DNA of 64,000 nt from an uncultured Stenotrophomonas sp. (lineage in GTDB: Bacteria > Pseudomonadota > Gammaproteobacteria > Xanthomonadales > Xanthomonadaceae): NCBI RefSeq assembly GCF_913778665.1, contig NZ_CAJYVQ010000008.1:728892-792891 (forward strand), read 5' to 3'. The notes beneath the pieces were generated by a model that worked only from the letters and a program-made list of their open reading frames with translations, had not been told where the DNA came from and searched no databases. The position numbers were made by a program, and so were the translations under genes. Position 1 is the stretch's first letter, and the number at the start of each line of letters is the position of its first letter. Shown one piece after another: positions 8,495-18,160 of the stretch.

Positions 8495-11400
8495 TCAGAA
8501 GTCGTATCGGGCAGTGAAGCGGAAGTAGCGCGGGGTCGAGTAGTTCAGCTCACGACCGTACTCCGGGTTGTAGTCCGCAGCACCGCGGTACGGCGAGGCG
8601 GCATAACGGGAGTAGTAGCTGCCGGCCACCTGGCGGTTCAGCACGTTGATCACATCAGCCTGCAGGGTCAGGCCCTTGGCCCAGTCCGGCGTGTAAGCGA
8701 TGTTCAGGCCCAGGTTGAACTGCCACGGTGCCTTGCCATGCGAGCCGCGCGGCGAAGAGCCGTAATCCGACGACGGCGCCACGTAACCCGGGGTGCCCGG
8801 TGCGGTGCCGCTGCCCGGCAGGCCGCAGTACCAGTAGTAGGAACCGTCGTAGAGGCCCTTATCCGGGGTCGGGTACATGCTGGTGCAGTTGTTCGGGCGG
8901 CCTTCGGCCACGGTCAGGCTGCCGCCGACGCGCCATTCGGGCGTCAGCTTCATGTAGCCGAACGCCTTGAGCACGTGGCCACGGTGGTTCGGCAGCAGGC
9001 CGTTTGCGCCTTCCATCAGCTGCGGCAGGTCCCAGTCCTGGGTAACCGAGACGTCTTCCTGGCCGCCAGCACCGGTATCGAGGTCCGAATTCAGCTGGCC
9101 CTCGGTATTGCCGTAGTTGCGGCTGAAGGTGTACGTGACCTTGCCGTACCAGTTGTCAGTGCGCTTTTCCAGGAACAGGTCCAGGGCGTAGTACTTGCGC
9201 TTGAGCTTGGGCAGGCGCAGATCGGCCGCCGAGTAGTGCACCTTCTTGTAGCTGCCATCGGCCTGCTCTTCGTAGAACGTATTGCCCACGCCAGGGTTGA
9301 ACAGGAAGCAGGCGCCGCCCAGGGCCGGGGTGCAGGTATCGTCGATCGCGCTCTTCAGTTCACGGTAGGTGAACTTGGCGCCCCAGACGGTATCAGCGGC
9401 CAGCTGCTGCTCCATGCCGATGATGTACTCGTCCTGGTAGTGCGACTTCAGGTCAACCGCAGCCAGGGTACGCGGGTTCGGCGCATTGCCGCATTCCAGG
9501 TTGCTGGCGACAGCGTTGGTGCCCGGGCACAGGTAGCCCTTCGAGGCATCGACCGGGATCGAGTTCAGGCCGGTCGGCGCGCCGGTGTTCGGATCGACGC
9601 CGGTGTAGGTGAAGTACTCATTGGTGTTCAGCGAGCCGGAAGCGGCGCGCACTGCCACGTTGTTCGGCATTGCCAGATGGTAGCGGCCGGCATTGGCGAA
9701 CAGCTTCAGCGAGGAATCGCCATTGACGTCCCAGGCCACGCCCAGGCGCGGTGCGATCTGCGTCTTCTGGCTTGCGTACTTCTCGCCGGTACCGGTGTAG
9801 TTGGTGAACTGCTCGTTGCGCAGGCCCAGTGACAGCAGAACGTTGTCCGACACCTGCCAGCGGTCTTCGATGTACTGGGACGCCTGCTCGGTCTTCGGCT
9901 GCGCCAGCTTGGTGCTGTACAGGCGATAGACGTAGTAGCCCTGCGCGCCAAGGCCACCGCCGCTCGCTGCCGAGCCTACGCCGTGCGATGCGTCGATCGG
10001 GGTGTTCGGGTTGGTGGAACGACGGTAGATCCAGCCGTAGCTGCCCGGGTACTCGGTGCCGGTCAGCGATTCGGCATCCTGGCGATCGAAGCCGAAGCGG
10101 AGTTCGTGGTTGCCCACGCGCCAGGTCAGGTCGATGCGGCCACCCTTCGTTTCGTCGAAGGCGCCCGGCGCGCTGACCAGCGAGGTGGTGCTCTGGCAGC
10201 TGCCGTACTTCAGGCCCGGGGCCTGTGCGGTAGCGCCGGCGCTGATGTACGGGCAGCTCGGGTCGTAGTTGAACAGGCCCTGCGAGTGCTCGATCTTCTG
10301 GCGGCCATACAGGGCCGACAGGGTCAGGTTGTCGGTCAGATAGCCGGTGTACTTGCCGATGTAGAGCTTGGAGTCGTCCTTGGTGCTGATGCCGCCGGTC
10401 TGCACGTTGCCGTGGCTGAAATCGTTGTAGTTGAAGGAGGAGTACTCGGCGTCATACTTGGTGACGTCGGACACGCCTGTCAGCTCGATGACATGGTTGT
10501 CGGTGATGTTCCAGTCGACCTTCGCGGTCCAGCGCGGATACTCGTAGGTGTATTCGTTCCAGCCGCGGGTCAGGTTGGCGGCGCTGGTGTTGGTTGCGTA
10601 GCGGGCGCTGCTGCCGTCGGTCTTGGTGAACTCACCGTTGACGAAGAAGAACAGCTTGTCCTTGACGATCGGGCCGCCGACGTAGGCGCCGGTGGTGTTC
10701 TGCCAGGAGCTGTTCTTGTTGCGGTACTGGTACAGCTTGCCATCGGTCTGGTAGGCCGCACCACGCGGATCATTGGCGGTGAAGTGGCCGGTGTTGGCGT
10801 AGTACATGTTGCGCGGCGAGGCGCGCAGCGACTCCGGGGTCCAGATTTCGTAGGCGCCAGCCTTCCATTCATTGGTACCGCGGCGCGTCACGATGTTGAC
10901 CACGCCGCCGGTGGAGCGGCCGAATTCCGCACCGAAGCCACCCGTGAGCACCTGCTCCTGGGCAATGGCCTCGAACGGCAGGGTGGTCGAACCAATGCTG
11001 GTCAGCGGGTTGGTCACGGCGAAGCCGTTGATGTAGTAGGCGTTCTCCGAGGCAGCCGAGCCACCGAAGCTGGGCACGCCGCTGTAGCTGTTGCTGGCGA
11101 TCGCGCCCGGGGCCAGCAGGGCAACGGCGGTGATGTCGCGCGGCAGCGGGAGGCTGCGCAGGTCTTCGTAGCTGAAGACCGTGCGGGTATCGACCTGCGA
11201 GACGTCGACCGATGCGATCGAAGCGGCGCGCACCACGATACCGTCCAGATCGGTCGCCTTGCCGCCAGCGAACGAGACTTCGGTACCGGAGGCGATGTTG
11301 ACCGCCACGTCATTCTGGGTGGTGACCGTGGCGCCGTCACGGCGCAGTTCCACCGAGTAGCGGCCGTTGGGCAGGTCGGACGCGCGGTAGCGGCCATTGG

Positions 11401-11581
11401 CGTCGACCGGCAGGGTGCGTGTGGCACCGGTACCCAGGTTGCGGACAACCACGGTCGAACCCGACCCGGCCGGGGCCTGGCCGTAGATGTAGCCGGTCAC
11501 GGACTGTGCGTGGGCAACCGAGAACAGGCAGCCGGACAGGGCGGTAGCCAGCGCCGCACGGCGCCAGAACTTCGTTTGCAT
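8495..11581 (-). CDS. TonB-dependent receptor, Oar-like, with carboxypeptidase-regulatory N-terminal domain
   Basis: A 1028-residue outer-membrane protein. A signal peptide (cleaved near AHAQ) is followed by a carboxypeptidase-regulatory-like beta-sandwich (about residues 27-110), a plug domain (about 120-235, with the ENAYYINGF and GAEFGRSTGGVVN signatures) and a long beta-barrel ending in the aromatic terminus TARYDF. Oar-like receptors of Xanthomonadaceae take up large or unknown substrates with energy from TonB; the ligand cannot be read from sequence. GGAGAG precedes the ATG by about seven bases. It is one of four such receptors within 14 kb and is related in layout to the one at 19100-22072. 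Confidence 0.92.
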   Translation of the reverse strand: MQTKFWRRAALATALSGCLFSVAHAQSVTGYIYGQAPAGSGSTVVVRNLGTGATRTLPVDANGRYRASDLPNGRYSVELRRDGATVTTQNDVAVNIASGTEVSFAGGKATDLDGIVVRAASIASVDVSQVDTRTVFSYEDLRSLPLPRDITAVALLAPGAIASNSYSGVPSFGGSAASENAYYINGFAVTNPLTSIGSTTLPFEAIAQEQVLTGGFGAEFGRSTGGVVNIVTRRGTNEWKAGAYEIWTPESLRASPRNMYYANTGHFTANDPRGAAYQTDGKLYQYRNKNSSWQNTTGAYVGGPIVKDKLFFFVNGEFTKTDGSSARYATNTSAANLTRGWNEYTYEYPRWTAKVDWNITDNHVIELTGVSDVTKYDAEYSSFNYNDFSHGNVQTGGISTKDDSKLYIGKYTGYLTDNLTLSALYGRQKIEHSQGLFNYDPSCPYISAGATAQAPGLKYGSCQSTTSLVSAPGAFDETKGGRIDLTWRVGNHELRFGFDRQDAESLTGTEYPGSYGWIYRRSTNPNTPIDASHGVGSAASGGGLGAQGYYVYRLYSTKLAQPKTEQASQYIEDRWQVSDNVLLSLGLRNEQFTNYTGTGEKYASQKTQIAPRLGVAWDVNGDSSLKLFANAGRYHLAMPNNVAVRAASGSLNTNEYFTYTGVDPNTGAPTGLNSIPVDASKGYLCPGTNAVASNLECGNAPNPRTLAAVDLKSHYQDEYIIGMEQQLAADTVWGAKFTYRELKSAIDDTCTPALGGACFLFNPGVGNTFYEEQADGSYKKVHYSAADLRLPKLKRKYYALDLFLEKRTDNWYGKVTYTFSRNYGNTEGQLNSDLDTGAGGQEDVSVTQDWDLPQLMEGANGLLPNHRGHVLKAFGYMKLTPEWRVGGSLTVAEGRPNNCTSMYPTPDKGLYDGSYYWYCGLPGSGTAPGTPGYVAPSSDYGSSPRGSHGKAPWQFNLGLNIAYTPDWAKGLTLQADVINVLNRQVAGSYYSRYAASPYRGAADYNPEYGRELNYSTPRYFRFTARYDF

Positions 11582-11934
11582 CAGGACTCTCTCCGATGTG
11601 TAGTGGGTGCGCCTTGTGACGAAAAGGGAACACGGTCACAAACGACGTAGCTCATTTATAAATGCCTCGTGAATAAAATTGCAATGGTCCCTGAACGAAA
11701 ATTTTGCAATTTCGCACCCGATGTTCTCTTCTGTATCGAATGTCGGCAATTGAGGCGTCAATTGACGCCAAGTTTCGCTTAACATTTCATTCACCAAATG
11801 AAGGCTTTTCAGGAGTCCGAGGTAGACATGTAACGTTTGGCGACAGTTCATGAAGCGTGATGCGCAGGCCCACCAGGTGTGGTCACCGGTTGTCGGCACT
11901 GACCGGCGGTATCCGGGCCCGGGTGTGCAGGCAT
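11582..11934. other. AT-rich intergenic region upstream of the Oar-like receptor
   Basis: This stretch of about 350 bases is much lower in GC than its surroundings, especially 11640-11830. It most likely holds the promoter and operators of the receptor transcribed leftwards. It contains GTTAAGCG and GTTACATG boxes (minus strand) resembling those before the two paralogous receptors. A minus-strand frame of 87 codons (11636-11899) exists here but has no ribosome binding site or family signature, and I do not regard it as a gene. Confidence 0.6.
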
Positions 11935-11962
11935 GAAAAAGGCCCCGCCGGAGCGGGGCCTT
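11935..11962 (-). terminator. Rho-independent terminator of TonB-dependent receptor 2
   Basis: The stem AAGGCCCCGC/GCGGGGCCTT (11939-11962) is followed on the minus strand by a T-run. It lies about 20 bases beyond the receptor stop codon. Confidence 0.9.
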
Positions 11963-11983
11963 GTTGTTTCGCCAGAGGGGCGC

Positions 11984-14806
11984 TTACTTCCTGCCGAAGT
12001 CGTACTGCGCCTGCACGTAGATCGCACGCCCGTAGGCGTTGTACAGGGAGTTGTTGTACGGCACGTCGATATTGCCCGCGTAGGAGTGCTGCTGGTTGTC
12101 CGGCACCTTGTTGAACAGGTTGTTGACCATCAGCGAGAACGTCAGGTTGTCCATCGCGCGGTAGTTCACGCTCAGATTGTATGTGGTGTACGAGCCCCAC
12201 TTGCCGGCCTTGTAGCCGGAGGTCGGGTCGACGTAGTCATAGCTGCGGCCGATGTAGGACATGTAGTTCGGCGTGCGGCCGATGTAGTTGAAGTACAGCG
12301 TGGTGGTGAACTTGTCGATTGCCCAGCCGATCGAGCCATCGGCACGGACCTTGGCATAGGAGTCGTACACCCACATCGCGTACGGGTTGCCCAGCAGGTC
12401 CAGGAAGGGGTCGTTGAGCTGCGGCTGCAGTTCACGCTTGAGCATGTTGGTGTAGTTGCTGGCGAACTGCAGCGAACCGAAGCGGCCGATGTCCTGCACG
12501 TACTTGAAGCTGGCGGTCACCGCCTCGAGGTTCTGACGTGCCACGTTCAGCTTCGGCGTGTAGATCTCATCCAGCGCACCGGTTGCATCGCGGGTGACCC
12601 AGTTGGCCACGTCCTCGCAGGTGGCGCCCGCGGTGTTGGTCAGGCCGTTGCGGCAGTAGTACTCGGCCAGCAGCAACTGGTCGGAGCTGAGGGTGTTGAC
12701 CTCGTTCTTGATCTTCCAGTTGTAGTAGTCCACCGACACCGACAGGTTGTTGATCGGTGCCCACACCAGGCCTGCGTTCCACACATCGGCGGTAATCGGC
12801 TTCAGCTCGGGGTTGCCCGACTGCGTACCGAACACCGAGACGCTGCCGTAACGGCAATCGACCGTGTTGGACGGATCGAAACCGAGCTGGCCGCAGCGGT
12901 AGTAGTCCTTCGCGCTGTTGGCGTAGTAACCGCTCTTGCCCTGGAAGGCGTCGGGCAGGGACGGTGCGCGGAACGCGGTGCCGTACTTGCCGCGGACCAG
13001 CAGGCTTTCAAACGGACGGAACTCCAGGCCGACGCTGTAGGTCGGCTTGTCGACGGTATGCCCGGCAATCTTGAAATTGTCGTAGCGGCCGGAGGCGGTG
13101 ACGGTCAGCATGTCATGCAGCGGCAGACGCAGTTCGCTGGTGACGGCGTAGTTGCTGCGATGGCCGTTGCCGGCCACCGAGGTGGTACCGAACACCGTGC
13201 CGTCGGTCAGGCGCACATCCGGCGTGTAGTTCCAGCCCTCGCTGCCGCCCTCGACCACCGCGGCGAAGCCGGCGTCGCCGCCCGGCAGCTTGAACAGCGA
13301 ACTGTTGGTGATCTGCGCACGGGTCTGGGTCTGCCAGGTACGGCTGCGGCTGGTGGTGAAGCCGGTGAAGCTCTGGAAGGCACCCTCTGGCAGCCTGGAA
13401 TAGAAGGCACCCCAGTTCGGGTTGTAGATGTTGTAGCCGTCGTCGGTCTGGCCCAGCACCGGACCGAGCACGTTGTCGGCGAACCAGTTGTTGATCGGGT
13501 CGTTCCAGCGCGCGTAGCCACGCTCGTTGAGCTTGTACTCGCCGCGGGTAATGCTGGCCTCGTAGTCCCAGTTGCTGCCGATCGCGCCGCGCGCGCCCAG
13601 AGTGACCTGGTAGGACTTGCTGCGGTCGGTATTCATGATGTCGCGGTAGCCGCCACCGCCGATATCTTCGGGGGCGAACACGCGCTGCAGGCCCAGGTAG
13701 CGGCCGCTGCCCTCATCAAAGAACGGGCCCATGCTGATGTCCGTGCCCCAGTAGTTGTAGCCGGCGCCGGTGTTGTACTTGACGGTCTCGTAGCTGTAGA
13801 GGACATCGCCGAACAGCTGCAGGTTGTCATTCACGTCGTAGGTCAGCGACGAATAGAACTGGCTGCTTTCCTTGCTGTTCTTGATCGTCTTGTAGCCCGC
13901 GCTGAACGCGGAGCCGCACGATTGGCCCGCGCGGCGCGTGCCGAGGACGGTGGTCCCGTCGAACTGGCCGGCAATACCGGCACAGTTGTTCGGGTCCATC
14001 ATCAGGAAATCATTGTTGTCCGCGTCGAAGACCAGGAAATCGTTGGAAGGCAGCTGGCGGGTGTAGCCGCGCGGATTGTTCTGCTTGGTGATATCGCGCT
14101 GATAACCCCAGATCGGCGTGGTCTTTTCATACTGCACGTTGACCAGTGCACGGAAGCGGTCGTCCTTGCTGTTGAAGCCATTGGCGCCGCTCACGCGGAA
14201 GCTGGCGCCGCCGCCATCGGAATACGCACCACCGCGCACGTTCAGCGTGCCGCCGTCCATACGCTCCTTGAGAATGATGTTGACCACGCCGGCGATCGCG
14301 TCCGAGCCGTACAGCGAGGACTGGCCGCCCGGCAGCACTTCGATGCGGTCGACGATGTCGATCGGAATGCCGCTGATGTTGTTGAACGCGTCGCTGCCGT
14401 TGTACAGCGCCGGGTAGGACAACATCGGCCGGCCATTGATCAGGTACTTGGTATAGCCCGGATTCAAGCCGAACATGCCGGCCGCTTCCGCGCCCTGGGT
14501 GAACGATGCCGAGGTCTGGCCGCCCTGCAGGCCGCCGGTGGTCAGCGAGGACTGCTGCAGCACTTCGGCGACGCTGGAGAAACCGCGCGCCTGGATCGCT
14601 TCGGCGCTGATGGTCAGCACCGGCGTCTGGGTTTCGATCTGGGTCTGCGGGATCAGCGAGCCGGTCACCGTGACCCGGTCGAGATTGGTGGCGGTCTTGC
14701 TGCTGTCCTGCGCCACTGCCGTGGCGCTGGTACCGGCCAGCAGGAGGCTGGCAAGGACGGCATGGGTGAGCGGGTGGCGCGAGAATGCGAAGCGGCGACG
14801 AGACAT
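11984..14806 (-). CDS. TonB-dependent receptor (tandem paralogue 2)
   Basis: A 940-residue outer-membrane receptor with a signal peptide (cleavage near AVAQ), the TonB-box-like region NLDRVTVTGSLIPQTQ, a plug domain with the LINGRPMLSYPALYNGSD and VLPGGQSSLYGSDAIAGVVN signatures, and a large barrel. No carboxypeptidase-regulatory domain is present. It is clearly related along its whole length to the receptor at 15169-17958, so the pair arose by tandem duplication. Unlike the paralogue it does not end on an aromatic residue: three residues (GRK) follow the usual YDF terminus. ATG 14806 has GGAG seven bases upstream. The ligand is unknown. Confidence 0.92.
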   Translation of the reverse strand: MSRRRFAFSRHPLTHAVLASLLLAGTSATAVAQDSSKTATNLDRVTVTGSLIPQTQIETQTPVLTISAEAIQARGFSSVAEVLQQSSLTTGGLQGGQTSASFTQGAEAAGMFGLNPGYTKYLINGRPMLSYPALYNGSDAFNNISGIPIDIVDRIEVLPGGQSSLYGSDAIAGVVNIILKERMDGGTLNVRGGAYSDGGGASFRVSGANGFNSKDDRFRALVNVQYEKTTPIWGYQRDITKQNNPRGYTRQLPSNDFLVFDADNNDFLMMDPNNCAGIAGQFDGTTVLGTRRAGQSCGSAFSAGYKTIKNSKESSQFYSSLTYDVNDNLQLFGDVLYSYETVKYNTGAGYNYWGTDISMGPFFDEGSGRYLGLQRVFAPEDIGGGGYRDIMNTDRSKSYQVTLGARGAIGSNWDYEASITRGEYKLNERGYARWNDPINNWFADNVLGPVLGQTDDGYNIYNPNWGAFYSRLPEGAFQSFTGFTTSRSRTWQTQTRAQITNSSLFKLPGGDAGFAAVVEGGSEGWNYTPDVRLTDGTVFGTTSVAGNGHRSNYAVTSELRLPLHDMLTVTASGRYDNFKIAGHTVDKPTYSVGLEFRPFESLLVRGKYGTAFRAPSLPDAFQGKSGYYANSAKDYYRCGQLGFDPSNTVDCRYGSVSVFGTQSGNPELKPITADVWNAGLVWAPINNLSVSVDYYNWKIKNEVNTLSSDQLLLAEYYCRNGLTNTAGATCEDVANWVTRDATGALDEIYTPKLNVARQNLEAVTASFKYVQDIGRFGSLQFASNYTNMLKRELQPQLNDPFLDLLGNPYAMWVYDSYAKVRADGSIGWAIDKFTTTLYFNYIGRTPNYMSYIGRSYDYVDPTSGYKAGKWGSYTTYNLSVNYRAMDNLTFSLMVNNLFNKVPDNQQHSYAGNIDVPYNNSLYNAYGRAIYVQAQYDFGRK

Positions 14807-14903
14807 GCGATTACTCCGTGTGATCGTGATGACGCGTTTCCCGTTCCTGGGAATTCGGATTCTGTTCAGCTGCCCTGCCTGTACGGTCTGGCGGCGTGGC
14901 GTC

Positions 14904-14922
14904 AACGTAACACACGCTTAAC
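14904..14922 (-). promoter_or_regulatory. Conserved box upstream of TonB-dependent receptor 2
   Basis: On the minus strand this reads GTTAAGCGTGTGTTACGTT, 98 bases upstream of the receptor ATG. A 15/19 match lies at nearly the same distance before the paralogous receptor. It may be a shared operator or part of the core promoter. The rest of the 362-base gap (14807-15168) is AT-rich leader and the terminator of the next gene; nothing coding is seen. Confidence 0.45.
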
Positions 14923-15107
14923 TTGCCTTGCGCGGCTCTGTAACGGTTGGTGACGGGCGGTTGCGCGCTTCGTGAAAAACCCTTTGTCACTAGGCATTTT
15001 TCCCGTTTTGCGGATTATCCAAGAGCGCCAGAATGATGAATGTTTGATAAATTCAACTGGTATTAACAATCGATACATTGCCGACGTCCCGGCGGCGTAT
15101 GGAGGGC

Positions 15108-15136
15108 AAAAAAAAGGCCCCGCCGAAGCGGGGCCT
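15108..15136 (-). terminator. Rho-independent terminator of TonB-dependent receptor 3
   Basis: The stem AGGCCCCGC/GCGGGGCCT with a CGAA loop (15115-15136) is followed on the minus strand by seven or more T. It closely resembles the terminator of the paralogue at 11935-11962. Confidence 0.9.
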
Positions 15137-15168
15137 GGTCCAGACACAAAGTCCGGAAAACGACGGGA

Positions 15169-17958
15169 TCAGAAGTTGTACTTGACCTGGGCCGAGATCT
15201 GGCGGCCGTAGACGCTGTAGAAGCCGTCATTGAACGGGGTCGATTCGTTGCCCGGGTAGTTGTAGCGCTGGCCTTCCGGCAGCTTGTTGAACACGTTGTT
15301 GACCATCAGCGACAGGACCAGATCGTCCTGTGCCTGGTAGTTCATGCTCAGGTTGTACGTGGTGTACGAACCCCACTTGCCGGCCTTGGCGCCGGACGAG
15401 TGGACATAGCCGTAGCTGCGGCCGGTGTAGGCCAAGTAGTTCGGGGTGCTGCCGACGTAGTTGGCGTACACGGTGGTGGTGAACTTGGCGATGTTCCAGG
15501 CCACCGACAGATCGCCACGAACCTTGGCGAAGTTGTCGTAGTACCACATGTTGTACGGATCGCTCAGCAGGTCGAGCTTGGCGGCGCCCGGCATCGGCTG
15601 CACTTCACGCTTCAGCATGTTGGTGTAGTTGCCGGAGAACATCAGCGAGCCGAAGCGGCCGATATCCTGCTGGTACTTGGCCGCCACGGTCACCGCTTCC
15701 AGGTTCTGGCTGGCAACGTTGAGTTTCGGCGTGTACACGCGGGTCAGGTTGCCGCCGGCATCGCGCGACACCCAGTCAGTCACGTTCTGGCAGCTGGCCG
15801 AGGTATTGTTCGGCAGGCCGTTGCGGCACTGGTACTCGGCCAGCAGCAGCTGGTCGGTGCTCAGGGTCTTGACCTCGTTCTTGATCTTCCAGTTGTAGTA
15901 GTCAGCCGACAGCGAGAAGTTGCTCACCGGGGCCCACACCACGCCTGCGCTCCACACATCGGCGGTGATCGGCTTCAGGTCCGGGTTGCCGGACTTTTCG
16001 CTGTACACCGAGGTGGTCTTGTAGAACGAGCAGGCCTCGTCACGCAGGCCGTAGCCCATCTGGCTGCAGCGGTAGTAATCGTTCTGGCCGGACGAGTACG
16101 AGCCGCTCATGCCCTGGAAGGCATCGGACAGGGTCGGCGCGCGGAAGGCGGTGCCGTACTTGCCGCGCAGCAGCAGGCTCTCGATCGGACGGAATTCCAG
16201 GCCGACGCTGTAGGTGGCCTTGTCGACGGTCTTGTCGGCGATCTTGAACGCGTCATAGCGGCCGGAGGCGCTGACGGTCAGCTTTTCCAGCAGCGGCATG
16301 CGCAGTTCGCTGGTGACCGCGTAGTTGCTGCGGTGACCGGCGCCGGCGACGGCGGTGGTGCCCCACACGTTGCCATCGATGAAGGCCTGGTCCGGCGAGT
16401 AGTCCCAACCTTCGCTGCCACCTTCGAGTACGACGGCCAGGCCGGCGTCACCGCCCGGCAGGCTGAACAGCGAGCCGTTGGTCACCTGCACGCGGCCCAG
16501 GTTCTGCCAGGTCTTGCTGCGGTGGGTGCCGTAGCCGGTGAAGCTGGCGAACTGGTCCGGGGTGATCGGCGAGTAGAAGGCGGCGTAGTTCGGGTTGTAG
16601 ATGCCGAAGCCATCAGTGGTGGTGCCCAGGCGCGGGCCCAGCACGGTCTGGCCGAAGAAGTCCTCGATCTTGTCCTTGAAACGCACGAAGCGGTTCTGGT
16701 CCAGGCGGTACTCGCCACGGGTGAAGCTGGCGCTGTAATCCCAGTCGCCGACCATGCCCTTGCCACCCAAGGTGACCTGGTAGGCGCGGCTCTCATCGGA
16801 GTTCAGGATGTTGTTGTAGTGGCCCGGGCCGATTTCTTCCGGCGCGAAGGCGCGCTGCAGGTTCACGACCTTGCCGGCGCCCTGGTCGTAGAAGCCCCCC
16901 ATGACCGACTTGGTGCCCCACCACAGGGCGCTGGAGCCGGAGGTGAACTCGGTCTTTTCCTTGCTGTACAGCACGTCGGCGAACAGCTGGAAGCTGTCGT
17001 TCACGTCGAAGGTCATCGACGAGTAGAACTGGCCGCTGTTCTTGCCGTTCTTCAGGGTCTTGTAGCCGGCGCTGTACACCGAACCGCAGGACTCGCCCGA
17101 GGCGCGCTTGCCGACGACGGTGGTGCCGTCGTACAGGCCTGCCACGTTGGCGCAGCGGCTCGGGTCCATCATCAGCAGCTTGTTGTCTGCGTTGGTGATG
17201 ACGGCGAAGTCGTTCGACGGCACCTGTGCGGTGTAGCCGACCGGGTTGTTCTGCTTGGTGATGTCACGCTGGTAGCCCCAGATCGGGCTGCCGTTTTCGA
17301 TCTGCACGTTGACCAGCGCGTGGAAGCGGTCGTCGAACGCGTTGAAGCCCTTGGCTGCGCTGAAGCGGATGTTGCTGCCGCCGCCTTCAGTGTAGGTGCC
17401 GCCACGGACGGTCATCGTGCCGCCGTCCATGCGCTCCTTCAGGATGATGTTGACCACACCGGCGATCGCGTCCGAGCCGTACAGCGAGGACTGGCCGCCC
17501 GGCAGCACTTCGATGCGCTCGACGATGTCGATCGGAATGCCGCTGATGTTGTTGAAGGTGTCGCTGCCGTTGTACAGCGCCGGATACGAGAGCATCGGGC
17601 GGCCGTTGATCAGATACTTGGTGTAGCCCGGGTTCAGGCCGAACATGCCGGCTGCTTCGGCGCCCTGGGTGAACGAGCCCGAGGTCTGGCCGCCCTGCAG
17701 GCCGCCGGTGGTCAGCGACGACTGCTGCAGCACTTCAGCAACGCTGCTGAAGCCGCGGGTCTGGATGTCTTCGGCGGTGATGGACATCACCGGGGTCTGG
17801 GTTTCAACCTGGGTCTGCGGGATCAGCGAACCGGTGACGGTGATCTTGTCCAGGTTGGTCGCCTTGTCCTGGGCCATTGCCGGGGCGGCGGCCATCAGAG
17901 CGGAAATCAGGGCGACGGCGAGCGTGTTGCGACGTGCGGTGTTGCTTACGTATTTCAT
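15169..17958 (-). CDS. TonB-dependent receptor (tandem paralogue 3)
   Basis: A 929-residue outer-membrane receptor closely related to the one at 11984-14806. It has a signal peptide ending at AMAQ, the region NLDKITVTGSLIPQTQ, a plug domain with the same LINGRPMLSYPALYNGSD and GGQSSLYGSDAIAGVVN signatures, and a barrel closing with KYNF. ATG 17958 is chosen because it starts the signal peptide directly; upstream in-frame codons lie in AT-rich leader. The divergent gene is mrp/apbC, with about 200 bases of shared control region. Divergence between the paralogues is greatest in predicted loops, which suggests different or shifting ligands. Confidence 0.92.
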   Translation of the reverse strand: MKYVSNTARRNTLAVALISALMAAAPAMAQDKATNLDKITVTGSLIPQTQVETQTPVMSITAEDIQTRGFSSVAEVLQQSSLTTGGLQGGQTSGSFTQGAEAAGMFGLNPGYTKYLINGRPMLSYPALYNGSDTFNNISGIPIDIVERIEVLPGGQSSLYGSDAIAGVVNIILKERMDGGTMTVRGGTYTEGGGSNIRFSAAKGFNAFDDRFHALVNVQIENGSPIWGYQRDITKQNNPVGYTAQVPSNDFAVITNADNKLLMMDPSRCANVAGLYDGTTVVGKRASGESCGSVYSAGYKTLKNGKNSGQFYSSMTFDVNDSFQLFADVLYSKEKTEFTSGSSALWWGTKSVMGGFYDQGAGKVVNLQRAFAPEEIGPGHYNNILNSDESRAYQVTLGGKGMVGDWDYSASFTRGEYRLDQNRFVRFKDKIEDFFGQTVLGPRLGTTTDGFGIYNPNYAAFYSPITPDQFASFTGYGTHRSKTWQNLGRVQVTNGSLFSLPGGDAGLAVVLEGGSEGWDYSPDQAFIDGNVWGTTAVAGAGHRSNYAVTSELRMPLLEKLTVSASGRYDAFKIADKTVDKATYSVGLEFRPIESLLLRGKYGTAFRAPTLSDAFQGMSGSYSSGQNDYYRCSQMGYGLRDEACSFYKTTSVYSEKSGNPDLKPITADVWSAGVVWAPVSNFSLSADYYNWKIKNEVKTLSTDQLLLAEYQCRNGLPNNTSASCQNVTDWVSRDAGGNLTRVYTPKLNVASQNLEAVTVAAKYQQDIGRFGSLMFSGNYTNMLKREVQPMPGAAKLDLLSDPYNMWYYDNFAKVRGDLSVAWNIAKFTTTVYANYVGSTPNYLAYTGRSYGYVHSSGAKAGKWGSYTTYNLSMNYQAQDDLVLSLMVNNVFNKLPEGQRYNYPGNESTPFNDGFYSVYGRQISAQVKYNF

Positions 17959-18053
17959 GTAGTTCCAATAGAGAGCAAAAACAAAAACGGCACTGCGCAT
18001 GCGCCATCGTGCGTGCTGGAGACCAGCTCCGCAGCCCAAAACAGTGCCTTGGG

Positions 18054-18072
18054 AACGTAACATGAACTTAAC
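18054..18072 (-). promoter_or_regulatory. Conserved box upstream of TonB-dependent receptor 3
   Basis: On the minus strand this reads GTTAAGTTCATGTTACGTT, 96 bases before the receptor start, and matches the box at 14904-14922 in 15 of 19 positions. The neighbouring sequence has diverged more, so the box appears selectively kept. Confidence 0.45.
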
Positions 18073-18160
18073 AATCTGTGCACGAATCTGTCGCAATCCT
18101 GAATTTCAGTCAGGTTACGTCCAGCTTGTATGATGTTCGGTTCTTCCCCCTGATCTGCCG

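Noticed and set aside
11636..11899. 87-codon AT-rich minus-strand frame upstream of the Oar-like receptor
   Set aside because: No ribosome binding site, no family resemblance, and it lies in the expected promoter region.
11933..14953. Plus-strand frames of about 900-1000 codons opposite the TonB receptors (also 15400-18060 and 9983-11650)
   Set aside because: They are repetitive Val/Ala/Gly/His-rich shadows of receptor genes that have signal peptides, plug domains and barrel ends in the other strand.
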